64,000 nucleotides of DNA from Hathewaya limosa. GTDB lineage: Bacteria > Bacillota > Clostridia > Clostridiales > Clostridiaceae. The stretch spans positions 1 to 64,000 of the forward strand of contig NZ_JAUSWN010000005.1 of assembly GCF_030815255.1 (NCBI RefSeq), read 5' to 3'. A program made the translations under genes and the position numbers. Below are positions 55,045 through 63,279 of the stretch, piece by piece (within the stretch, counting starts at the first letter, position 1; every line of letters starts with the position of its first letter). The notes below the pieces were generated by a model. That model was not told where the DNA came from, did no database searches, and worked only from the letters and a program-made list of their open reading frames with translations.

Positions 55045-57225
55045 ATGAAATCCAAAAAGAAAAAACTTTTAATAGGCTTGCTTATATTAGTGAGTGGTAT
55101 TTCATTTAACCTTTATTTTTCAACAATAATTCATAAGCTGTTTTCAAAGCAAATGGCAGTTTTAAAAATTCCAAGTTTAATAATTTGTATCCATAGCATG
55201 GCGGTAAGTAAACAGCACTTACTGCTTTTTTTATGTCTTAATGGATTAATAATTTTATTTTCAATATTCTACTATGTAGCAAATAACAAGCCTTATCAAA
55301 GTGATTTAAGAGAAATAACCCCTAAAGTTTCAACTCCAGTGCCAGCAGGACAAAAACAATTTGGTTCAGCAGAATGGCTTACAGAAAAAGATAAGGATTC
55401 AGCTTTTAATAGCTTTATTCTAAATACAAATAACAACGGGGTAAAGACATTAATAGAACAAGGATATGATGATTTAAAAGAAATGAAGAAAGGATGGAAT
55501 GAAAAAAATGAAAGAGAAGATGAAGAGGAAAAGGAACAGGAAAAAAGTTGTGAAGGCAAAGAACAATTTACCATGGAAGGACAAAAAGCAAATATTCAAA
55601 GAAAGTCTACAGATGAAACCTCAAAAAGTTCAGGTAAATTTACCAAAGCTTTTTTACCGCAGGGTGGGATAGTTTTAGGTTCCAAAAATCATAAAGGAAG
55701 TGAAAAGATTTATTTTATAGGAGAAGATGTTCATACTCTTTGTATTGGAGCTACTCGTTCAGGTAAAACAAGAACTGTGGTACTTGAAAGTATAGGTACA
55801 ATAGCACTTGCAGGGGAAAGTATGATATTAAGTGATCCTAAGGGAGAGCTGTATGCTTATACTTATCCTTTTTTAGAAAGGTTAGGATATGAAGTTATTG
55901 CAATTGATTTTAAAAATCCTGAAAAAAGCAGTAGATATAATTTTCTGCAACCTATAATTGATGCAGTAGATAATAATGATGTTGCTAAAGCTATTGATGC
56001 TACTTGGGATTTAACATCACAGCTTGTAGGAGAAGCAAAGGGTGAGAGAATATGGACAGATGGGGAAGCTTCTATTATTGCAAGTGCTATTATGAGTGTA
56101 GTTTATGATAACAAACATGGCAATAACAGAAAGTATCAGAATATGACTAATGTTTATTACTTTATTAGTGAGATGTGTAAGGCTACTGGAAATACTATGC
56201 CTATTATAGAATATGTAAAAAAACTTAATCCCTCTCATCCTGCCAAAGCTCTTCTTGCAATTTCAGAAGTAGCACCAAGCAAAACAAGGGGAAGTTTTTA
56301 TACAGCAGCTCTTACTACTCTAAGATTATTTACAAATCCTTTAATCAATTCTATGTCAAATGTTAGTGATTATGACCCTAAGGAAACTGGCAATAAAAAA
56401 AGGGCTATATTTATAATACTTCCAGATGAGAAAACTACTTACTATACATTAGCAAGTTTGTTTGTATCTCAGCATTATGCAGAACTTGTAAAAAGTGCAG
56501 ATGAAAGAGGTGGTAGACTTAAAAACAGAGTGAATTTCTTGCTTGATGAATTTGGAAATTTTGCTACAATACCTGATTTCTCAAATAAGTTAACCGTTGG
56601 TGGTGGCAGAGGAATTAGGTTTAATTTATTTCTACAGAGTTTTGCCCAGCTTGATGATAAGTATGGAAAGGAGGTGGCAAAGACCATAAAAGGGAATTGT
56701 GAAAACTGGATTTATCTTCAGGCAGATGATATGGAAACTCTTGAGGAAATATCAAAAAAGCTTGGGAACTATACAGTATCTACCTATTCATTAAGTGCAT
56801 CTCATGCAAAATTTTCTACACCATCCAGTTCTCAAAGTATTAATTTAACTCATAGAGCACTACTTGCAGCAGATGAAATAAGGCTAATATCAAGACCTTA
56901 TAGCTTAATTACTTCAAGAAATAATCCTTCAATTATGTATTCTCCAGATTTATCAGCATGGAAGTTTAATGAAATGTTTGGACTTGGAGATAAGGAACAT
57001 AACAGAAAAATAAGGGAAATAAGGCAAAATAGGAGGAAATCAAGGAACATAAACATGTTTAATATGGAGCTATGGGGAATATGGCTTTATTATGCTGCAA
57101 ATGAAGAAATGGGATTAACAAAGCAGTCTGTAAGAGATATGCAAATGCAAGTTTCAAAATTTCAATCAGGATACTCATATGAAGAAAGTAAAAAGAAAGG
57201 AGAACTATACAGCAATGAAGATTAA
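55045..57225 (+). CDS. VirD4/TraG-type coupling protein
   Basis: 726 aa. Two N-terminal membrane helices (about 6-28 and 50-72), a charged linker rich in E and K (about 140-190), then the ATPase: Walker A GATRSGKTRT near 235 and Walker B VNFLLDEFGNFATIP near 495. It links the relaxosome to the mating channel and powers DNA export. ATG 55045 follows AGGAG by 9 nt. It overlaps the next gene by 11 nt, so the downstream transfer genes are coupled. Confidence 0.92.
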   Translation: MKSKKKKLLIGLLILVSGISFNLYFSTIIHKLFSKQMAVLKIPSLIICIHSMAVSKQHLLLFLCLNGLIILFSIFYYVANNKPYQSDLREITPKVSTPVPAGQKQFGSAEWLTEKDKDSAFNSFILNTNNNGVKTLIEQGYDDLKEMKKGWNEKNEREDEEEKEQEKSCEGKEQFTMEGQKANIQRKSTDETSKSSGKFTKAFLPQGGIVLGSKNHKGSEKIYFIGEDVHTLCIGATRSGKTRTVVLESIGTIALAGESMILSDPKGELYAYTYPFLERLGYEVIAIDFKNPEKSSRYNFLQPIIDAVDNNDVAKAIDATWDLTSQLVGEAKGERIWTDGEASIIASAIMSVVYDNKHGNNRKYQNMTNVYYFISEMCKATGNTMPIIEYVKKLNPSHPAKALLAISEVAPSKTRGSFYTAALTTLRLFTNPLINSMSNVSDYDPKETGNKKRAIFIILPDEKTTYYTLASLFVSQHYAELVKSADERGGRLKNRVNFLLDEFGNFATIPDFSNKLTVGGGRGIRFNLFLQSFAQLDDKYGKEVAKTIKGNCENWIYLQADDMETLEEISKKLGNYTVSTYSLSASHAKFSTPSSSQSINLTHRALLAADEIRLISRPYSLITSRNNPSIMYSPDLSAWKFNEMFGLGDKEHNRKIREIRQNRRKSRNINMFNMELWGIWLYYAANEEMGLTKQSVRDMQMQVSKFQSGYSYEESKKKGELYSNED

Positions 57226-57565
57226 AATTTTATTCAAAAAAGTAAAAGAAAAGGCCTGGGCATTAATTATTAGCATAGTTACTGTACTCATGAGTAGTTA
57301 TACTGTTTATGCTAGTGGTAGTGTACAGAGCAGTAAGCTTGTAAAAGGTACAGAAAAGCTTATTAATGATGTAACTACATGGTTTATGATTCTTGCACCA
57401 ATAGTTGCAGGTGTTCTTATAATATATTTCTTTATAAGGCGTAGTGCTGCTGATGAAATGGATCAGAAAAAATGGAATAACAGAATTGTAGTTGCAATAG
57501 TTTCTTGCATAGGTGCTGTTATAGCTTCAGCGACTTTAAATTTAATAATTGGATACTATAGATAA
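57215..57565 (+). CDS. VirB2/TrbC-like small membrane protein
   Basis: 116 aa: signal-like N-terminus (KAWALIISIVTVLMSSYTVYA), then two helices (about 51-70 and 87-108) with a short charged loop between them (RRSAADEMDQKKW). This is the layout of VirB2/TrbC pilins, and the position after the coupling protein fits. ATG 57215 lies about 12 nt behind AAAGGAG inside the coupling-protein gene. Pilin function is inferred from topology and position. Confidence 0.65.
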   Translation: MKIKILFKKVKEKAWALIISIVTVLMSSYTVYASGSVQSSKLVKGTEKLINDVTTWFMILAPIVAGVLIIYFFIRRSAADEMDQKKWNNRIVVAIVSCIGAVIASATLNLIIGYYR

Positions 57566-57594
57566 TTTTTATAAAGAAAATGGAGGTTTTATTA

Positions 57595-57825
57595 ATGAGA
57601 AATTTAGTTCTAATAACACAGGTAAAAGCAATGAATAAGGTAAATTCAATAAAGGAAACTTTAAGAAGTAAAAGTGGTGAAGGTTTTGTAGATACAGCAG
57701 TGAAGATATTAATGTCAGTAGTAATAGGAGCATTAGTACTTGGTGGATTATATCTATTATTTAAGGATACAGTTCTTCCAACTTTAACTCAAAGAATAAA
57801 GGAGATGTTTAATTTTAAGGGCTAA
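57595..57825 (+). CDS. DUF6133-type small membrane protein of Tn1549-like ICEs
   Basis: 76 aa with one helix (about 37-57). The central RSKSGEGFVDTAVKILMSVV and the following LFKDTVLPTLTQRIKEMFN are highly typical of a small protein conserved at this place in Tn1549-like elements. Function unknown, probably part of the mating channel. GGAGG lies about 8 nt before ATG 57595. Confidence 0.8.
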   Translation: MRNLVLITQVKAMNKVNSIKETLRSKSGEGFVDTAVKILMSVVIGALVLGGLYLLFKDTVLPTLTQRIKEMFNFKG

Positions 57826-57836
57826 AGTAACATTTC

Positions 57837-57869
57837 AAAGGGCTTGTGAGTTTAAACTTCAAGCCCTTT
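57837..57869 (+). terminator. Hairpin inside the transfer operon
   Basis: Perfect 10-bp stem AAAGGGCTTG / CAAGCCCTTT with a 13-nt loop, followed by AACCTTTTGG. A partial terminator or a processing/stability element between two transfer genes. Confidence 0.55.
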
Positions 57870-57890
57870 AACCTTTTGGAGGTGATGACC

Positions 57891-58724
57891 TTGGAAGCAT
57901 TACTTGTAATGCTAATTGCAGGAATATTAAGTGGTTGCCTTGTGTATGTAAATTCACTTTTAAACGACCTTGTGCCTATAGCTCTTCATGCAGAAAAATA
58001 TATGGATACTTTACTTGGCACTAATGGATTTACAGAAGTATTTAATATATTTTTAGGTTTTGGTATATCACTTATTGTACTTAAATTCTTAAAGAAAGGC
58101 TTTGAACAGTATATACTTTGGACAGAAGGGGATGCAGACGCAGATCCTTTAGTATTTCTTACAGGATTTTTTAAATCATTGGCTATAGCGGTAAGTTTTC
58201 CTACACTTTATCTATGGCTTACAACTATAGTTGAAGACTTAACTGGTAAAGTTATAAATTTAATAAGTAAAGGTATGAAAACAGATTTTTCAGCAATTAT
58301 TACTGGAATATCAAGTGCAGGATTATTTACGGCCATAATATCTTTAATATTTTTTATATGTTTCTTTCTTCTATACTTACAGTTTCTTATGAGAGGAATG
58401 GAAATATTAATATTACGCATAGGACTTCCACTAGCTTGTGTAGGGATTTTAGATGCAGACAAAGGGGTATTTAGAACATATATACAAAAGTTTTTCCAAT
58501 CAACATTAGCAGTAATGGTACAGATAGTTCTTGCAAAGGTAGGGGTAGCCTTAATGCTAAATACTCATGTATTTTGGGGAATAGCAGCATTGATTCTTGC
58601 CATTAAAACACCAAGATTTTTGCAAGAATTTATTATAATATCAGGTGGTCAAGGTTCAGGAGTAATGGGAACAATATATCAATCAGTAAGACTTGTGCAG
58701 ATAGCAAAAGGGGTGTTTAAATAG
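57891..58724 (+). CDS. TrbL/VirB6-like channel protein
   Basis: About 277 aa with six or seven helices (for example LLVMLIAGILSGCLVYVNSL, FNIFLGFGISLIVLKFL, ISLIFFICFFLLYLQFLM, VALMLNTHVFWGIAALIL). It matches the polytopic TrbL/VirB6-like protein that follows the small membrane proteins in Tn1549-like elements, the inner-membrane part of the channel. TTG 57891 lies 8 nt after GGAGG; ATG 57885 in frame is closer than usual (2 nt), though possible. Confidence 0.75.
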   Translation: MEALLVMLIAGILSGCLVYVNSLLNDLVPIALHAEKYMDTLLGTNGFTEVFNIFLGFGISLIVLKFLKKGFEQYILWTEGDADADPLVFLTGFFKSLAIAVSFPTLYLWLTTIVEDLTGKVINLISKGMKTDFSAIITGISSAGLFTAIISLIFFICFFLLYLQFLMRGMEILILRIGLPLACVGILDADKGVFRTYIQKFFQSTLAVMVQIVLAKVGVALMLNTHVFWGIAALILAIKTPRFLQEFIIISGGQGSGVMGTIYQSVRLVQIAKGVFK

Positions 58725-58936
58725 TGGATTTGGTAAAAGAGATGGCAGATGCTTTTATGATATTAATAAGAGTGGGATCAGGATTTAGAATAGTTTATTG
58801 CTTTATTCGTATGGGGGCATCTGAGGAAGAGAGCGCTATGTATAAGAAAAGAGCTAAAAACACACTGATATTTTATATACTTGCAGAAAGTATATGGCAG
58901 ATTAAGAATATAATTTTACAGTATTATACCTTATAG
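58724..58936 (+). CDS. Small ICE membrane protein
   Basis: 70 aa starting at a GTG that overlaps the last base of the previous stop codon. Hydrophobic N-terminal and C-terminal parts (ADAFMILIRVGSGFRIVYCF, TLIFYILAESIWQI) with a charged middle (ASEEESAMYKKRAK). It is similar in layout to small proteins found at this position in related ICEs. Translationally coupled; role unknown. Confidence 0.65.
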   Translation: MDLVKEMADAFMILIRVGSGFRIVYCFIRMGASEEESAMYKKRAKNTLIFYILAESIWQIKNIILQYYTL

Positions 58937-58995
58937 TGTCAGAAAATAATATATAATAAAAGGTAAGAATATAAAAAATATGGTTGGTGATGTGA

Positions 58996-59646
58996 ATGAT
59001 TAGGAACAGACAATTGGAACTTTTACTTTATTTGCTTAAAAATAAAAAAACAACATACAAGCAGTTAGCACGAGAATTTGAAGTAAGTACAAAGACTATT
59101 GAGAGAGATATCGATAGGCTTTCAGCTATGGGAGTACCCGTTCAGTGTATACAAGGAAAGCATGGAGGAGTATTCATTGATGAAAAGTACAAGCTCTCTA
59201 CTAGCTTTTTTACCAATGAAGATATACAAGACATTATTTTTGCATTAACAGCATTTGATAGTTTCGGGAAAAAACAATGTAAGGAGAATATTTTGAAGAA
59301 GCTTTGCATGATTGCACCAGAGCTTGTTGGAGTTTTAGAAAATGATTCAAAAGAATATTTTGTATGTGATTTAGTGAGCGAAAAGGTTGATATGCAAAGT
59401 GAAATTTGCAAAAATATTAATGAATGCATGAATAAAGATGTGTTTTTAAAAATTTCTTTCAATAATTATAAGGCAGTGGTTGCACCTATCAGTTATGTTT
59501 TAAAACCAGATGGGCTATATTTATACTGTTTTAATGATGAGTATTATTTAATTTCCATAAGCAAGATTAAGCACACAGAAATCACAGAAAATGAATTTAT
59601 AAGAGACTTCATACCATATAAAGAAAATAAAAAATTTAGCAGGTAA
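58996..59646 (+). CDS. DeoR/WYL-type transcription regulator
   Basis: 216 aa. N-terminal helix-turn-helix (LLKNKKTTYKQLAREFEVST, TIERDIDRLSAMGVPVQ, GGVFIDEKYKLS) typical of the YafY/WYL group. The C-terminal ligand-sensing part is shorter than in full WYL proteins but keeps a WYL-like core (VVAPISYVLKPDGLYLYCFND). It probably controls the MATE gene 55 nt downstream, with a hairpin between them. ATG 58996 follows a weak site (GGTGATGTG). Confidence 0.8.
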   Translation: MIRNRQLELLLYLLKNKKTTYKQLAREFEVSTKTIERDIDRLSAMGVPVQCIQGKHGGVFIDEKYKLSTSFFTNEDIQDIIFALTAFDSFGKKQCKENILKKLCMIAPELVGVLENDSKEYFVCDLVSEKVDMQSEICKNINECMNKDVFLKISFNNYKAVVAPISYVLKPDGLYLYCFNDEYYLISISKIKHTEITENEFIRDFIPYKENKKFSR

Positions 59647-59679
59647 ACTAGACAAATTGTGTCATGTTTACCTGCTATA
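59638..59679 (+). terminator. Hairpin between regulator and MATE genes
   Basis: AGCAGGTAAAC / GTTTACCTGCT perfect 11-bp stem with a loop of about 17 nt, then ATACTTTT. It begins at the regulator stop; terminator or attenuator. Confidence 0.65.
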
Positions 59680-59700
59680 CTTTTATATGAGGTGAAGCGG

Positions 59701-61047
59701 ATGAAGAAAAACATTTATGAACAAAAATCAGTAAAGGAATTAATTTTTATTTTTTCCATGCCTGCAATTCTATCGCTAATTGTGGAGACTTTGACATCTG
59801 TAGTTGATACAGCTTTTGCAGGACATCTAGGAGCACAAAGTGCCAATGCTCTTACTGCAATGGGGCTAATTTCACCATTGCTTTCTATTTTTACAGCAAT
59901 GCAAACATTATTTGCAATTTCTACAGCTATAATGATTGCAAGACATTTAAATAATAAAATAGCTTTAAACAAGTACTTTTTATGTGGATTTATTATGACA
60001 ATTTTTATATCTATAATAACATCTTTAGGATTTTATTTGTTTTTAAACCCTGTACTTTCTGCATTAGGGGCAGAGGGACAAGTATTATCTTTAGCAGAGC
60101 AATATTTAAAAGTACAATTATTAGGTAACATATTTAGTGCAGTAGGTTATACACTTACAAGTTGCATTCGTGCTTTTGGCAATCCAAAGGTAGAGGCAAT
60201 TATTATTAGTTTAGCAGTTATTGTTAATGTTTTTTTAAATAGCATATTCACTTTTGGGTTTTCAATGGGGCTTAGGGGAATTTCTATTGGCACATTGCTT
60301 ACAGAAATGCTGTGTGCTGGCATTGCTATATTGTGGCTATGTAGAAAAAAACTGTGGTTTAAGAAGTGTTCATTTAAACCTAGGGAATTTATAAGAATAG
60401 CTTTTGGTATGTTTAAAATAGGGATTGCTCAGACAGTTATACAAATACTTGCTGGTTGTACTGGCTTTATAGTAAATAATCGTTTGCTTAATTTTGGTGG
60501 CACAATATATATTGCAGCATGGAATGTATCACAAAAGCTTTATATACTTGCTTTGATGCCAATTGTAGGAATAACACAAGGGGTACAAACAATTATTTCA
60601 TATTTTAATGGAAATAAAGAAGAAGTTAAAAAATCAAAGACTATTAAGATTACAATACTTTACTGTATGTTATATGGAATAGTTGCAACATGCATCATTT
60701 TTCTCATAGGAGATAAAATATTATTCCTTTTTGGGTCAACTAGTGAAATACATAGTGTAGCTACTTCGGTGATAAAAGTAATTTTTATAACATTTCCTTT
60801 TGTTGGTGTGCTTTATACAATTATGACTCTTTTGCAAGTTACGGACAGGGAGATTGAAGCGGTAATATTAGGGCTTACAAGACAGGTGTTTTCTATTGTC
60901 CCACTTATGATATTATTTCCTTTTATTTTTTCCAAGATGGATATTGGGATTACACCTGCATTTTCTATTTTTTTAGCAATACCAGTGGCCGACATTATCT
61001 CTACAGTAGTTGCTTTAATATTGTTTAAAAAATCCAAAAATAACTAA
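59701..61047 (+). CDS. MATE family efflux protein
   Basis: 448 aa, twelve-helix MATE/NorM-like transporter: KSVKELIFIFSMPAILSLI, VDTAFAGHLGAQSANALTAM, ALGAEGQVLSLAEQYLKV and NPKVEAIIISLAVIVNVFLN in the first half, with a similar second half. It exports cationic drugs or metabolites using Na+ or H+ gradients. ATG 59701 follows GAGGTGAAG. Together with the regulator it forms a cargo module inside the transfer region. Confidence 0.92.
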   Translation: MKKNIYEQKSVKELIFIFSMPAILSLIVETLTSVVDTAFAGHLGAQSANALTAMGLISPLLSIFTAMQTLFAISTAIMIARHLNNKIALNKYFLCGFIMTIFISIITSLGFYLFLNPVLSALGAEGQVLSLAEQYLKVQLLGNIFSAVGYTLTSCIRAFGNPKVEAIIISLAVIVNVFLNSIFTFGFSMGLRGISIGTLLTEMLCAGIAILWLCRKKLWFKKCSFKPREFIRIAFGMFKIGIAQTVIQILAGCTGFIVNNRLLNFGGTIYIAAWNVSQKLYILALMPIVGITQGVQTIISYFNGNKEEVKKSKTIKITILYCMLYGIVATCIIFLIGDKILFLFGSTSEIHSVATSVIKVIFITFPFVGVLYTIMTLLQVTDREIEAVILGLTRQVFSIVPLMILFPFIFSKMDIGITPAFSIFLAIPVADIISTVVALILFKKSKNN

Positions 61048-61087
61048 ATAATGCTTTAACTTAGATATTAAAAGGAGATTCTTATTT

Positions 61088-61579
61088 ATGAGTACAATAA
61101 CAGAATTATTTTCAACATATGGAATACTAATTATTTTTATAGTAATTACTATGGAACATATGAATTTACCTGGTCTGCCAGCCGGAGTAATAATGCCTGG
61201 CATTGGATTATTAGTAGCACAAGGAAAGTTAAGTTTAGTAAAAGCTATTATTGTATGTTTAATTGCAGGTATTGTTGGCAGTTCTGTGTTATATATAATA
61301 GGTTATATTGGAGGAGCAAAACTTTTAGATGAAGTAGGCATGAGGTTTCCTAAAATAAAACCATCAATAAATAGGGCAAGGGAATGTGTTAATAATAATA
61401 GTAAAATCAAAATGGTAATATGTAGATTTATACCTGTGGTAAGAACTTTAATTGCTTTAGTAGAAGGAGGAATGAGAATAGATTTTGTTAAGTTTTTAAT
61501 AGGATCATCTTTAGGAATTTCAATATTTAATGGGGTATTAATAATAGCTGGATATCTAACCGGATTAGCAATAATTTAA
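61088..61579 (+). CDS. DedA family membrane protein
   Basis: 163 aa. DedA/SNARE-associated family: YGILIIFIVITMEHMNLPGL, GVIMPGIGLLVAQGK, VGSSVLYIIGYIGG and ICRFIPVVRTLIALVEGGM with the conserved FxP..R pattern. DedA proteins act in undecaprenyl-phosphate or lipid flipping and influence membrane stress and drug tolerance. AAAGGAG precedes ATG 61088. It follows the MATE gene by 40 nt and probably belongs to the same cargo unit. Confidence 0.88.
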   Translation: MSTITELFSTYGILIIFIVITMEHMNLPGLPAGVIMPGIGLLVAQGKLSLVKAIIVCLIAGIVGSSVLYIIGYIGGAKLLDEVGMRFPKIKPSINRARECVNNNSKIKMVICRFIPVVRTLIALVEGGMRIDFVKFLIGSSLGISIFNGVLIIAGYLTGLAII

Positions 61580-61656
61580 ATGTAAAAAATAATATGTTTA
61601 AGAATAATTGCTTTAATAAAGAGAAGTATATTATAAAATTTTATGGAGGTATAGGA

Positions 61657-61989
61657 TTGAATAATCAAGAAAAAGAAACTTTATACATCCCATTAGGTTT
61701 AAAAACAAGAACAGAAATCTTTGATGGCTTTGGCAAAGAAGAACTTTTTAAATCTATAATAGTTACATTAATTGCAGGAGTAATTGATTCCATTATATAT
61801 TTTGTAAATAAGAGCACCACATTTTGTGTGGTGTTTATTTTGTCTTCAATTGCAGGCTCAGTTATGATGCTTACCAAAGATAAAAGCAATATTTCTGTAG
61901 TGGATCAGATAAAGTTTATGATAAGGTTTCACAAATCTCAAAAGATTTATAGATACAAGTATTTAGATGAATGGGGATTAAATAAATAA
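61657..61989 (+). CDS. PrgI/VirB3-like small transfer protein
   Basis: 110 aa: N-terminal YIPLGLKTRTEIFDGFGKEE, two close helices (about 32-70), and a basic C-terminus ending YRYKYLDEWGLNK. This fits the PrgI/VirB3-like component that usually precedes VirB4 in these elements. TTG 61657 lies 7 nt after GGAGG; an in-frame ATG at 61594 has no site. VirB4 is not next to it here: Tad-like genes follow instead. Confidence 0.65.
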   Translation: MNNQEKETLYIPLGLKTRTEIFDGFGKEELFKSIIVTLIAGVIDSIIYFVNKSTTFCVVFILSSIAGSVMMLTKDKSNISVVDQIKFMIRFHKSQKIYRYKYLDEWGLNK

Positions 61990-62013
61990 TCAAGGTTAAA
62001 TGTGAGGTAGAAA

Positions 62014-62460
62014 ATGAAATATGGATTTAATATAGCCTTTTGGGATAGTGTAATTATTCTAAAAGGCTTTTTATATTTTTTAATACTAAATTATGCAAGC
62101 TTTTATGATATTAAGACTAAAACTATTCCAGATAAAGTTCATATACTTATAATTCTATTAGGATTAATTAGTATAAATCCCATAAATTCAATAGCTGGTT
62201 TGATGTTTGTTCCAATTCCATTTTTTATAACTGCTGTATTAAAAGGCGGTGGGATAGGTGGTGGGGATATTAAATTTATGGGTGGAAATGGATTCTTACT
62301 TGGAGTGAAGGGAGGGTTTATAGGAAGTTTAATAGGGCTTGTTATTGCAATTACAATAAATGCTGTATATTACAAACTTAAAAAAAAGGATAAGAATATA
62401 TCCTTTCCACTAGCACCTTATCTTTCGGTAGGGTGTTTTTTATCATACCTATTATTTTAG
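62014..62460 (+). CDS. Type IV prepilin peptidase-like protein (A24)
   Basis: 148 aa polytopic protein. The two catalytic aspartates of the A24 family are present: ASFYDIKTKTIPD near residue 32 and GGGIGGGDIKFMGG near 87. It lacks the N-terminal methylase domain, as in the short TadV/CpaA form. It should trim Flp/Tad-type prepilins. GTGAGG precedes the ATG. First gene of a Tad-like group (with the two genes behind it). Confidence 0.88.
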   Translation: MKYGFNIAFWDSVIILKGFLYFLILNYASFYDIKTKTIPDKVHILIILLGLISINPINSIAGLMFVPIPFFITAVLKGGGIGGGDIKFMGGNGFLLGVKGGFIGSLIGLVIAITINAVYYKLKKKDKNISFPLAPYLSVGCFLSYLLF

Positions 62461-62475
62461 AGGAGGAATTTTATA

Positions 62476-63267
62476 ATGAAAAATCTATTTAAAAATAGAA
62501 CTGTGGTAGGACTTTCAGCCATAATTTTATCTCTTATTATATGTTTTGGAGTAACACCATTATATAATAATGCATTACAATCAAAGGTTAAAGTTGTAAG
62601 GATAAGCAAAGATATAACAAAGGGAGAAATTATAAGTCCAGATAAAATTGAAATTGTAGAAATTGGTGGATACAATTTGCCAAAGGAAGTAATCAAAGAT
62701 AAACAAAATGTAGTAGGAAAATATGCTATAGCTGACTTAAATAAAGGGGATTACATTTTAAATAATAAGGTTTCAAACAGTCCATTAGAAGAAAATAAGT
62801 ATCTTTATAATCTTGATGGAAACAGTCAAGCAATATCTATAACCATAAAAAGTTTTGCAGCAGGACTTTCCGGAAAGCTTCAAACAGGGGATGTTATTTC
62901 AATAATTGCATCAGATTATGGTGAGCTTAGAGAAACAGTAATACCTAAAGAACTTCAATATGTTAGAGTCCTTGCATCAACTACAAGTAAAGGAACAGAT
63001 AAGGTTTATAGTCAAAAGCAAACAAAGGAAAAAGAAAAGGAACAGGAATTACCTTCAACAATTACTTTATTAGTAAATAGAACTCAAGCAACATTACTTG
63101 CAGATTTGGAACAAAAAAGTAAAATACATGTGTCTTTAATATATAGAGGAACAGAGGCAAATGCTCAAAAATTTTTATATGAACAAAATAAAGTTATAGA
63201 TAAAAAGGAGAATGGTAACACAGGGTTAAAAGAAAGTTTATCAAGGGGATATAAACCACAAAATTAG
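62476..63267 (+). CDS. CpaB/RcpC-like pilus assembly protein with SAF domain
   Basis: 263 aa. One N-terminal helix (about 11-29), then an SAF domain (VVRISKDITKGEIISPDKIE, VVGKYAIADLNKGDYIL) and a beta-rich region (LQTGDVISIIASDY), as in CpaB/RcpC of Tad pilus systems. It should act outside the membrane in pilus assembly. GGAGGA lies close before ATG 62476; 15 nt after the peptidase gene, so one operon. Confidence 0.85.
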   Translation: MKNLFKNRTVVGLSAIILSLIICFGVTPLYNNALQSKVKVVRISKDITKGEIISPDKIEIVEIGGYNLPKEVIKDKQNVVGKYAIADLNKGDYILNNKVSNSPLEENKYLYNLDGNSQAISITIKSFAAGLSGKLQTGDVISIIASDYGELRETVIPKELQYVRVLASTTSKGTDKVYSQKQTKEKEKEQELPSTITLLVNRTQATLLADLEQKSKIHVSLIYRGTEANAQKFLYEQNKVIDKKENGNTGLKESLSRGYKPQN

Positions 63268-63279
63268 GAGGAAATAGGA

